DNA from: Armatimonadota bacterium
Lineage (GTDB): Bacteria > Armatimonadota > Armatimonadia > Armatimonadales > Armatimonadaceae
Assembly (NCBI GenBank): GCA_014381035.1
Contig: JACMIS010000729.1
Coordinates: 1-10,721 of the forward strand
Reading direction: 5' to 3'
DNA length: 10,721 nucleotides
Numbering within the stretch: position 1 is the first letter of the stretch; each line of letters opens with the position of its first letter. Below are positions 1-5,520 of this stretch, piece after piece. The translations under genes and the position numbers were made by a program. The notes beneath the pieces were generated by a model, which searched no databases, had not been told where the DNA came from, and saw only the letters and a list, made by a program, of their open reading frames with translations.

Positions 1-862
1 CTGGCGGCGGCGGCGTGCCCGGCATGGTGTTGCCTCTACCCGGCATCTCGCCCGGATTCTGCCCATACGGTGCGGGTGGGGTCATGCCCGGTTGCGGCGA
101 TGTCGCGCCATACGCGGTGGAGGGTGGAAGTGGAATGTCGAGTTGCGGTCCGCGCATGCCACCCTCGCCGTCGAAAATATCGCGGTAAACAATCGCACTC
201 GTCAGGATACTCAGGGGGACCGTTACCAGCAATCCCAAACCACACGGGATCATGCTGAGCGTGGTAATCACGCCGACGGCGAGCAGGAGAAGAATCGCGT
301 TGAGCACCTGTCCCTTGAGTTTGTCCCAACTCATAGACAACGCCTGAGGACCCGAAACGCCCCGGTCAACCGAAAGCGGTATCGCCAGCATCAAGCCGCC
401 CACTGCGATAAAACCGGGAATAATACAGAGTAATATTCCTATAGTAACCGCTATATTGTAAAGAATAGTCGTCAATATGACGGCTCCAATATTATCGCCG
501 AACTGGAACGCGTCGCTGAGTTCAATGTTTTCACCGCGCACCTGCTTTATCGCCATACGAAAGAGGCTACTTATGATGAAAGCATTAATGACCGCAGCAA
601 CCAGGTTACTGACTATGTTGACTACCCAGTACACGGGGTTCATGGCAACGTTCGGGTCATTGCCACTGGTTAGTCCAAAAGCAAACCCCAAGCCACCGCT
701 GATCAGAAAGGTAGCCAGCATTCCGACCCCGCCGACGATCAGTGTCGCCGGTATCCAAACCCCCATCTTTTCACGAACCAAAGCCCACGCTTCACCGATG
801 GCGTCGAAGCGTACCTTCGGCTCCGGTACATACGGCGACTGCCCATATCCTACGTAACTCAT
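1..862 (-). CDS. multi-pass membrane protein with Gly/Pro-rich C-terminal tail (partial, cut by left edge)
   Basis: The frame from the ATG at 862-860 stays open to the left edge, giving 287 complete codons and no stop, so the C-terminus is missing. The start is set by an AGGAGGG ribosome site 8 bases upstream. After a short polar N-terminus (residues 1-35, Tyr/Pro-containing) there are hydrophobic stretches at about 36-62, 77-104, 124-163 (possibly two helices) and 187-226 (possibly two). The helix around 140-165 ends in a PGF...PLSVDRG segment, followed by an ALSMSWDKLKG stretch. This pattern occurs in several uncharacterised bacterial membrane families. From about residue 235 the chain becomes a Gly/Pro/Met-rich disordered tail ending in a proline run at the edge. 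Membrane location is well supported but the function is not recognisable. It is transcribed divergently from the TPR gene and shows no evident tie to the polysaccharide genes. Confidence 0.88.
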   Translation of the reverse strand, partial: MSYVGYGQSPYVPEPKVRFDAIGEAWALVREKMGVWIPATLIVGGVGMLATFLISGGLGFAFGLTSGNDPNVAMNPVYWVVNIVSNLVAAVINAFIISSLFRMAIKQVRGENIELSDAFQFGDNIGAVILTTILYNIAVTIGILLCIIPGFIAVGGLMLAIPLSVDRGVSGPQALSMSWDKLKGQVLNAILLLLAVGVITTLSMIPCGLGLLVTVPLSILTSAIVYRDIFDGEGGMRGPQLDIPLPPSTAYGATSPQPGMTPPAPYGQNPGEMPGRGNTMPGTPPPP

Positions 863-870
863 TCTGCCTA

Positions 871-877
871 CCCTCCT
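871..877 (-). promoter_or_regulatory. strong Shine-Dalgarno site of the minus-strand membrane protein gene
   Basis: The + strand reads ccctcct, which is AGGAGGG on the minus strand. It lies 8 bases before the ATG at 862-860, near-ideal spacing. It decides the start of this gene and shows that the organism uses canonical SD initiation for some genes, in contrast to the TPR gene next door. Confidence 0.85.
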
Positions 878-994
878 TCGCGTATATGATTCACCCAGAA
901 TTCCCGGATAGGTTCTCCGAATGTGATTTGTATTCCTAAGCAGTTTTACATAAATCGAGTACTTTGTCTATCAAACAAATGAAAAAAAATAGGA

Positions 995-1000
995 TACAAT
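995..1000 (+). promoter_or_regulatory. -10 box TACAAT placed for leaderless transcription of the TPR gene
   Basis: TACAAT matches the -10 consensus at 5 of 6 positions and ends 7 bases before the ATG at 1008, so the expected transcription start falls on or next to the start codon. No good SD lies upstream of that ATG (only a weak AGAG), and an in-frame TAG at 990-992 rules out a longer N-terminus. No convincing -35 is visible at 15-18 bases. This -10-to-ATG arrangement is the known hallmark of leaderless genes in Deinococcus and Actinobacteria. Its use here is inferred. Confidence 0.6.
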
Positions 1001-1007
1001 AGAGAAC

Positions 1008-3683
1008 ATGGTTGGGTTGCCATCTTCTTCTTCCGGAAAAGCTCGTTCGACCGGGTTACGTCCCGCGCCTCCTCCGCGCGTGAATCCGTTGTTGCGTCTC
1101 ACCGCGAAACTACGCCTTTCGTCCGCGTTGAAATCCGCCGAACCGCCCGCCGACGAAAACCTGGTACCGCTTTATGTTGACGCCCTGCAGGACGGAACGC
1201 TCGACGGAGCGAGTCGTGCGCGGATCTGCCGCGCGATCATCTATACCGATGGTTCCGCCGGTCGGTATGTGGAGTCCTTGATCCCGCTGTATATCGAAGC
1301 CGCCTGCGCATTCCCGGATGATCCCCGGTGTGTTCTGTTCGTGCTATCACTATTGCACTCCGGTATCATCAACGCCTATGCCGACCTGTCTTTTTCGCAC
1401 GGGGTTTACGGAGCCGCGCTGTTCTTCGGATCATGGGAAGGTAACGCACCGCATGTGGCGTTCGGGCTACCGTCCTACCCGGATTTGAGACGGGAACTCG
1501 CCCTGCTGTACTGTGCCGACCCGAACTCCGTTGCTCCGGAGCGGACGGCACTTGTGGAAACGGTATACGCAGAGCTGATACAGCGACCCGACGCCGCCGA
1601 ATGGGAGAATGAACGCTCCGAACTTGCCGTTTACCTTGCGCGTGCTTACGAGAGCGAGGGGCGAGAAGACACATTCACGCAAGGAGTAAAGGATAGTATC
1701 AACCAGTGGCATTCCGCGCCGATCCCCGGGATACAAAAGCCGTGGAACGACGACCCGCTGGATGATCCGGAGTTGATACTGCGCGGCGGGTCGGGGAACC
1801 CCGACGATGATCTACGCATCGCCCGTCGGTATATCGAGGAAGAGCGCACCTTCGACGCCGCCGCCTGCGCCCTGTTCGCGCGCTGCATCCGTTATGCCAA
1901 AACGCGGGGGAACGAACCTGAGGTTTCCTACTGGACGGTCAAACTCGCGCACGCGCTCATCTCGGTCGGGCGGGTGGATGAGGACACGCGTGAGATACTG
2001 CAAAGTGCCGCGTCTATTGACCCGACCGACTCGCTTTTGGAACTGGCATATCTTTATAGCTATACTCGGGACGGAGCGCATGAGCAGGTTTCCGGTGACT
2101 CCGATCTCGCACGCCGCCTGGAGAATGTGGTGCTGACGCAATCGTCCGGCTTCGCGCCCCTTGTCGAGCAACAACGCAGGGATTGGGGGGCGATGGAGCG
2201 CACCCTCGCGCTGGCATGGGGACACCAGGGGCGCACCGATGCTTATGCGCGTTCCCTGTACAAGAGGGTGACGGACGCTTACCCGGATGACCCCCTCCTT
2301 GCCGTTTTGTATGCTCGCGCCCTCGCGCAAGCGAACGTCACGGAAGCGTCGGCGATTCCTGCTTATGAGAAAGTTGTGGAACTGGGGAAAGCGAACGAAC
2401 CCGTGCGCCGCGCCCTTGCCACTGCCTATGCCAAAGCGGGGGTCGCCAGCAATGATGCCAAGCGACCGCAGGCCGTGCGCCTCTGGGAGGAGATGTACCG
2501 TGCGGGCGTTGCGGAAGATACCGAGATCGCCGACGCGCTCGCCGAAGCGTACTCGCGCGATGGACAGGGGGGCGATGTCGCCGTCGCCCTGTGGGAGAAA
2601 GCCGCGAAAGCCGACCCGAAAAACGGGCAAGTGCGTCTGCGATTAGCACGCGAACTGCGCGGGCGTGGCGAAGTCCTTGACGCAATCAAACTATACAAGG
2701 AAGCGGCAAAGCTTCTTCCCGATGATTTCGAGGCGCAGTACGAGACCGGGATCGCCCTGCAGGAACGGAGCGACGAAGCCGGTGCGGTCCGGTTCCTGAA
2801 AAAATCGGTTGCGTTGCCCGGCGGCACAACACACATCGGGGCGCATTTCGCGCTCGGGGAAGTTCTTCTCACCACCGCGAAGCGCGAGGAAGCGGTGCAG
2901 GTGTTCGAGAAGATCCTGAGCGAGTTAGACCCGGATCATGCCCCGACTCTCTTACAGATGGCGAAACTGAGTCTGCGCTACGAAGAAACCGGGGCGAAAC
3001 GCGCCGAACAATTGTATGGGAAAGCCCTCGCGCTGGATGCGAGCAATCCCGAGGGACACAAGCGACTCGCCCTTTTGCATGAAGAGCAGGGAAGATTCGC
3101 CGATGCGGAGGCAGCATGGGAGCAATACCTCGCGTTGTCGCCACCGGACGCCGAAAGCACCCGGAAGATCGCGGACCTGTATTTGAAGCGGGGCGATTTC
3201 CTGAAGGCCGAGTCCGCCCTCCGGCAAACCGTGGCATTGGGCGGCGGCGATAAGAAACTATTCGGTCTTCTCGGCGAAGTGATCGTTCAGGCACAGAAGC
3301 AGCGTGACGGTGACACAGCGTCGACAACGACCGAGAAAACAAAAGACGCCGAGGGAGGGACAGGCGCAACGAAAACACGCCGCATCGCCCCGCGTACTGC
3401 TACCCCGCTCGCTATCCCATCCCCGACGGAATCCGAAATAACCGGCGAACCCCCGTCTGTCCCGGTCACCCCGAATCCGGTGTCCGATGTCGCGGCGTCG
3501 CTCCCGAAGCGTCAAACGATCATCACGCAGAATAGTATGCCTCCCGAGCCACCGGCACCGAATCCCGATTCGCCGACTTCGGCGAATCTGACCCGCTCGG
3601 TAGGAGCTGCCGCCATCAAAGCCGCTTTGCGCAACCGCGCGGCACGTCTTTCGCAAGCCGTGTCAGAAAACAACAGCGGCTAA
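1008..3683 (+). CDS. large tetratricopeptide-repeat (TPR) protein with disordered Pro-rich C-terminus
   Basis: The protein has 891 residues. ATG 1008 is the first possible start after an in-frame TAG at 990-992. Residues 1-45 are Ser/Pro/Arg-rich with no signal peptide or membrane helix, so a cytoplasmic protein is most likely. Residues about 50-390 are helical and repeat-like but divergent. Residues about 395-765 contain a run of degenerate 34-residue TPR units: alternating A-x-x-Y/L helices, repeated ALALD/ELDPDHAP/KADPKNG-type turns, and G/A-x-F/L-x-x-A motifs. Residues about 766-891 are low-complexity and rich in Thr, Pro, Ser and Ala, with a short Ala/Arg-rich helix near the end (about 865-882). 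TPR solenoids act as protein-binding scaffolds, and no catalytic domain is visible. It lies before the polysaccharide genes on the same strand but 390 bases away, so a scaffold role in that pathway is only a possibility. Confidence 0.93.
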   Translation: MVGLPSSSSGKARSTGLRPAPPPRVNPLLRLTAKLRLSSALKSAEPPADENLVPLYVDALQDGTLDGASRARICRAIIYTDGSAGRYVESLIPLYIEAACAFPDDPRCVLFVLSLLHSGIINAYADLSFSHGVYGAALFFGSWEGNAPHVAFGLPSYPDLRRELALLYCADPNSVAPERTALVETVYAELIQRPDAAEWENERSELAVYLARAYESEGREDTFTQGVKDSINQWHSAPIPGIQKPWNDDPLDDPELILRGGSGNPDDDLRIARRYIEEERTFDAAACALFARCIRYAKTRGNEPEVSYWTVKLAHALISVGRVDEDTREILQSAASIDPTDSLLELAYLYSYTRDGAHEQVSGDSDLARRLENVVLTQSSGFAPLVEQQRRDWGAMERTLALAWGHQGRTDAYARSLYKRVTDAYPDDPLLAVLYARALAQANVTEASAIPAYEKVVELGKANEPVRRALATAYAKAGVASNDAKRPQAVRLWEEMYRAGVAEDTEIADALAEAYSRDGQGGDVAVALWEKAAKADPKNGQVRLRLARELRGRGEVLDAIKLYKEAAKLLPDDFEAQYETGIALQERSDEAGAVRFLKKSVALPGGTTHIGAHFALGEVLLTTAKREEAVQVFEKILSELDPDHAPTLLQMAKLSLRYEETGAKRAEQLYGKALALDASNPEGHKRLALLHEEQGRFADAEAAWEQYLALSPPDAESTRKIADLYLKRGDFLKAESALRQTVALGGGDKKLFGLLGEVIVQAQKQRDGDTASTTTEKTKDAEGGTGATKTRRIAPRTATPLAIPSPTESEITGEPPSVPVTPNPVSDVAASLPKRQTIITQNSMPPEPPAPNPDSPTSANLTRSVGAAAIKAALRNRAARLSQAVSENNSG

Positions 3684-4073
3684 TGCCGGTCAGATGAGCG
3701 TCTATCTTGCTGTATGTGTGCTTTGCGGACCTATCAACGTTTCTTCTTCTGCATGACAATTGGCAGTGTGACAAATTTAACACGCGGATTTGTCTATATC
3801 TCTTTCCAAATCGATTATTTTCGGTTATCCTTGTTGGGGTGTTCGCACATAACCTCCTTCCCACCCGCCGAAACCAGCACCATTATATTTCGCGACAGAA
3901 ATCGTCCAGCGAGACATAGAAAAAAGGTTTCGTTTCGGAGAACCGGGGGGAGAATGCTTGCGCAGGAAATCGGCAACATAGAGAAAAATTAAAATGCCGA
4001 TCCTGAACGACGCACTCTTTTTTCACCGTCGAGATATGCGTCACACCCAATAGCCAGAAACATAGCCAAGCGC
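3684..4073. other. 390-base intergenic gap between TPR and sugar transferase genes
   Basis: I see no convincing gene here. The longer open frames have poor codon character and no SD. Two inverted repeats stand out. GACAAAT (3770-3776) pairs with ATTTGTC (3788-3794) across an 11-base loop. GACGCA (4009-4014) pairs with TGCGTC (4037-4042), with an inner CTC/GAG pairing. The first could be a weak end signal for the TPR transcript; the second lies just before the transferase start region. A TAAAAT (3990-3995) resembles a -10 but has no -35 at a proper distance. A GACAATTG at 3755-3762 matches the core of the palindrome at 5084-5097. Confidence 0.5.
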
Positions 4074-5009
4074 GTGTATGCGCGACACTCTATGATCACA
4101 GTGCGAGGCAAGCAAAAGCAGGGGACCAAAGCGTTGACGGACGAACAAAATTCAGGCGAGAGTTTCGCCGCCGATGGCGGTTCCGCTTCCGCCGTTCTAC
4201 ACTGGAACACCACTCAAATTTCACGCCGAACCACGCCTGTACTTCCGGATGACATCGGTTTCAGTAGTGGCGGGGGCGTGCATCATGTTTCCTGCGAAGC
4301 CGTAACACAGATAATTACGGAGCAGGTGACCGCCGCTCGTGCGCAAGCCACCGCTTTGCCTGCGTTTTTGAAAACGGACGCATCCGGCGATGCGACACCT
4401 CCCTCCCCCGCTTACTTTGTGATAAAGCGATGCATCGATGTTGCTATTTCTTCTTTACTGCTGACAATTCTGTTTCCGGTGTTGGTCGTGATCGGGCTTC
4501 TGGTTGCTCTTGAGGATCGCGGACCGGTGCTGTATTACCAGACCCGTGTCGGGCGAAATGGCAGACACTTCCGATTCTACAAATTTCGTAGCATGGTCAA
4601 AAACGCGGATGCCCTCAAGGACAATCTCGCCGCACAGAACGAAGCCGAGGGTCCCGTGTTCAAGATCAAGAACGACCCCCGTGTGACGCGGTGCGGGCGC
4701 ATCCTGCGAAAAACAAGTCTGGATGAATTACCGCAGTTAATCAATGTGTTGCGTGGTGAGATGACTCTGGTCGGTCCGCGCCCCCATCTTCCCCGTGAGG
4801 TCGCGTTGTACGAGGACTGGCATTTTGAGCGACAGAATGTCGACCCCGGTCTTCTTTGCTTGCGCGAAGTCCTCGGGCGGTCGAACCTGAGTTTCGATCA
4901 ATGGGTCGCCTACGACCTGCTTTACATTCGCAACCGCTCGGCGCGAACCGACTCCTGGATTTTGCTACGCCTTATTCCCGCGGTGCTCAAAGCCGACGGA
5001 GCATATTAG
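4074..5009 (+). CDS. undecaprenyl-phosphate sugar-1-phosphate transferase (phosphoglycosyl transferase, bacterial sugar transferase family)
   Basis: This family (PF02397; WcaJ, ExoY, PglC) attaches a sugar-1-phosphate from a nucleotide sugar to undecaprenyl phosphate at the inner membrane, the first step of repeat-unit synthesis. Numbering from the GTG at 4074, residues 1-110 are unrelated to the family and look disordered. Residues 116-146 form the single membrane (re-entrant) helix with an internal FP break. YKFRSM follows, then the SLDELPQL motif with the catalytic Asp217-Glu218 pair, LVGPRPHLPREV, and a C-terminus ending in the family's typical AY. This is the monotopic short form without the four-helix N-terminal domain of WcaJ. 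The start is uncertain: GTG 4074 has no SD, ATG 4092 has none either, and TTG 4134 has AGGGG (4120-4124) 9 bases upstream. The usual DPG/KPG-ITGLWQV block reads DPGLLCLREVLGRS here, a notable divergence. The sugar specificity cannot be read from the sequence. Confidence 0.92.
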   Translation: MYARHSMITVRGKQKQGTKALTDEQNSGESFAADGGSASAVLHWNTTQISRRTTPVLPDDIGFSSGGGVHHVSCEAVTQIITEQVTAARAQATALPAFLKTDASGDATPPSPAYFVIKRCIDVAISSLLLTILFPVLVVIGLLVALEDRGPVLYYQTRVGRNGRHFRFYKFRSMVKNADALKDNLAAQNEAEGPVFKIKNDPRVTRCGRILRKTSLDELPQLINVLRGEMTLVGPRPHLPREVALYEDWHFERQNVDPGLLCLREVLGRSNLSFDQWVAYDLLYIRNRSARTDSWILLRLIPAVLKADGAY

Positions 5010-5128
5010 TGGTGAGCGCAGAGATCCCGACTGCGTCACTCGCTACGGACCCTTTGCGTCGCACAGTGTGAAATATCCCACTGACGACAATTGTCGTTTT
5101 ATGCGTGCGAAACAAATAGAACATACTG
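5010..5128. other. upstream part of the transferase-Wzc gap, with palindrome
   Basis: This non-coding stretch follows the transferase stop. Its one clear element is the 14-bp palindrome at 5084-5097 followed by a short T run (5097-5100). The remainder, about 5010-5080, shows nothing recognisable. It precedes the TATAAT at 5129. Confidence 0.5.
5084..5097. promoter_or_regulatory. perfect 14-bp palindrome ACGACAATTGTCGT (operator or weak terminator)
   Basis: Both strands read the same. The palindrome ends 31 bases before the TATAAT at 5129, i.e. just upstream of where the -35 would be, a usual place for an activator or repressor dimer. Read as RNA it could fold as a 5-bp stem with an AATT loop followed by UUUU, 75 bases after the transferase stop, so a weak intrinsic terminator is the alternative. 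Five base pairs (six with a G-U) is short for a terminator, so I favour a protein-binding site. Confidence 0.45.
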
Positions 5129-5134
5129 TATAAT
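5129..5134 (+). promoter_or_regulatory. consensus -10 box TATAAT upstream of the Wzc leader
   Basis: This is a full-consensus hexamer, preceded directly by TG (5127-5128). No good -35 is found at 16-18 bases (TGCGAA at the 17-base position). The expected transcription start is about 5141-5143, on or beside an ATG at 5143, the same geometry as the -10 box of the TPR gene. Transcription from here would give a leader of about 380 bases before the Wzc gene. Confidence 0.55.
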
Positions 5135-5142
5135 GCACCCGA

Positions 5143-5256
5143 ATGAAGGCGGATCGCCAACGCGAGACTACTCTTGAACCGCTACAGTGTCTAAATCCAG
5201 ACCTTACCTACAACACTGCGCTACAAAAAATTAAAGTGATTGTTTCGGCTTCCTGA
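5143..5256 (+). CDS. possible leaderless 37-codon small ORF / leader peptide
   Basis: ATG 5143 stands 8 bases after a perfect TATAAT, so the transcript would begin at or one or two bases before the start codon. The frame runs 37 codons (MKADRQRETTLEPLQCLNPD, then 17 more ending KIKVIVSAS) to a TGA at 5254-5256. The peptide is basic at its N-terminus and has no membrane segment or recognisable domain. Its third codon positions are G/C in 16 of 37 codons, lower than the neighbouring genes appear to have, which argues against an old conserved gene. The stop codon overlaps the end of the 5' arm of the hairpin at 5246-5280, so a ribosome finishing this ORF would open that hairpin, as in translation-coupled attenuators. 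Confidence 0.28.
   Translation: MKADRQRETTLEPLQCLNPDLTYNTALQKIKVIVSAS
5185..5218 (+). other. leader inverted repeat with two exclusive pairings
   Basis: CAGTGT (5185-5190) is a perfect complement of ACACTG (5213-5218). GTCT (5189-5192) can instead pair with AGAC (5199-5202) around the loop AAATCC. The two helices share bases 5189-5190, so they cannot both form fully. The element lies inside the 37-codon ORF. Confidence 0.4.
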
Positions 5257-5280
5257 TCTACTCTCCCGACAGGAAAGCTG
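5246..5280 (+). other. leader hairpin of about 10 bp with one bulged base
   Basis: CGGCTTCCTG (5246-5255) pairs with CAGGAAAGCTG (5270-5280), with one G-U pair and a single bulged A, around a 14-base loop. The TGA stop of the small ORF (5254-5256) sits at the junction of the 5' arm and the loop. Confidence 0.5.
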
Positions 5281-5282
5281 GA

Positions 5283-5308
5283 AAGCAATTGTCTCAGCAG
5301 ACATGCTT
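5283..5308 (+). other. compact leader hairpin with CAGC tetraloop
   Basis: AAGCA (5283-5287) pairs with TGCTT (5304-5308) and TGTCT (5290-5294) with AGACA (5299-5303), leaving a 2-base bulge AT (5288-5289) and the loop CAGC (5295-5298). It starts two bases after the preceding hairpin, so the two could stack coaxially. Confidence 0.55.
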
Positions 5309-5384
5309 ATCTACTCGAACGTTTGAAAAAACAAATATGCCAACCGGACGAGAGATAGATCGCAGTCAAAACACCGGAAGGAAG

Positions 5385-5423
5385 ATGATGGCACGAAGCA
5401 CCTCCGTGGACAACGCGGGTTGA
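5385..5423 (+). CDS. possible 12-codon upstream ORF in the Wzc leader
   Basis: Tandem ATGs at 5385 and 5388 follow a purine-rich GGAAGGAAG (5376-5384). AAGGA ends 5 bases before the second ATG. The frame reads MMARSTSVDNAG and stops at TGA 5421-5423. It covers the 5' arm and loop of the hairpin at 5395-5435, so translating it would melt that hairpin. It has no homology I can recognise and is too short to judge by codon use. Confidence 0.2.
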   Translation: MMARSTSVDNAG

Positions 5424-5435
5424 CACACGTGCTTC
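5395..5435 (+). other. long leader hairpin GAAGCAC/GTGCTTC with inner helices
   Basis: The outer stem has 7 perfect pairs (5395-5401 with 5429-5435). Inside it, GTG (5406-5408) pairs with CAC (5424-5426) and CAAC (5411-5414) with GTTG (5419-5422) around the tetraloop GCGG. The segmented shape resembles a regulatory or protein-binding hairpin. No T run follows, so it is not a classical terminator. Confidence 0.5.
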
Positions 5436-5442
5436 CCAACAA

Positions 5443-5492
5443 AGGAGAAGTCAGAAGCGACGCGAAATTGCTTACCCTATTTTACTTCTCCT
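5443..5492 (+). other. 9-bp inverted repeat enclosing an SD-like AAAGGAG
   Basis: AGGAGAAGT (5443-5451) is the exact complement of ACTTCTCCT (5484-5492). An inner stem AAGCGA (5455-5460) with TTGCTT (5468-5473), one G-U pair, leaves a CGCGAAA loop. The 5' arm carries AAAGGAG (5441-5447), the best SD-like string in the leader, yet no ATG, GTG or TTG follows within 5-15 bases. The Wzc ATG is over 70 bases away. Confidence 0.5.
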
Positions 5493-5520
5493 AACAACCA
5501 CCACAATCGAGATACCGCCG

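Larger units (their letters stand above)
863..1007. promoter_or_regulatory. divergent intergenic region between membrane protein and TPR genes
   Basis: This 145-base AT-rich gap must hold both start signals. The + strand has a clear -10 box at 995-1000. For the minus-strand gene the best candidate is a weak TACAAA-like element around 930-940 without a good -35, so I do not place that promoter firmly. A short inverted repeat, TTTGT (963-967) and ACAAA (975-979), sits where an operator for the TPR gene could be. Its stems are AT-only and may be chance. Confidence 0.5.
5135..5520 (+). ncRNA. candidate structured 5' leader RNA of the Wzc-Wza-polymerase genes
   Basis: The stretch between the TATAAT and the Wzc ATG is about 385 bases and unusually rich in local inverted repeats: 5185-5218 (CAGTGT/ACACTG, with competing GTCT/AGAC inside), 5246-5280 (about 10 bp), 5283-5308 (10 bp with a 2-base bulge), 5395-5435 (7 bp plus two inner helices) and 5443-5492 (9 bp plus an inner 6-bp stem). 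Two small ORFs with plausible initiation signals overlap the hairpins. I could not match it to a riboswitch consensus I know. The inference is a cis-regulatory leader controlling the chain-length kinase and exporter. It could also be partly an untranscribed spacer if a closer promoter exists. Confidence 0.45.

Noticed and set aside
92..433. + strand open frames over positions 70-857
   Set aside because: The minus-strand frame here encodes a coherent membrane protein with an excellent SD; the + frames are Arg/His/Ser-rich shadows.
1812..2630. 272-codon minus-strand open frame inside the TPR gene
   Set aside because: It is a mirror frame of the TPR coding sequence and shows no domain or start signal.
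3714..3992. 92-codon + strand open frame in the gap before the transferase
   Set aside because: It has no SD, no recognisable domain and AT-rich codons unlike neighbouring genes; the frame includes low-complexity noncoding sequence.
5420..5425. TTGACA, a perfect -35 hexamer before the Wzc gene
   Set aside because: At 16-18 bases downstream the sequence is AGGAGA-like purine tract with no -10 match, and the hexamer lies within the hairpin 5395-5435.
5135..5520. c-di-GMP (GEMM) or other known riboswitch in the leader
   Set aside because: I looked for conserved core strings and layouts of familiar classes and found none; this by-eye check is not a substitute for a covariance-model search.
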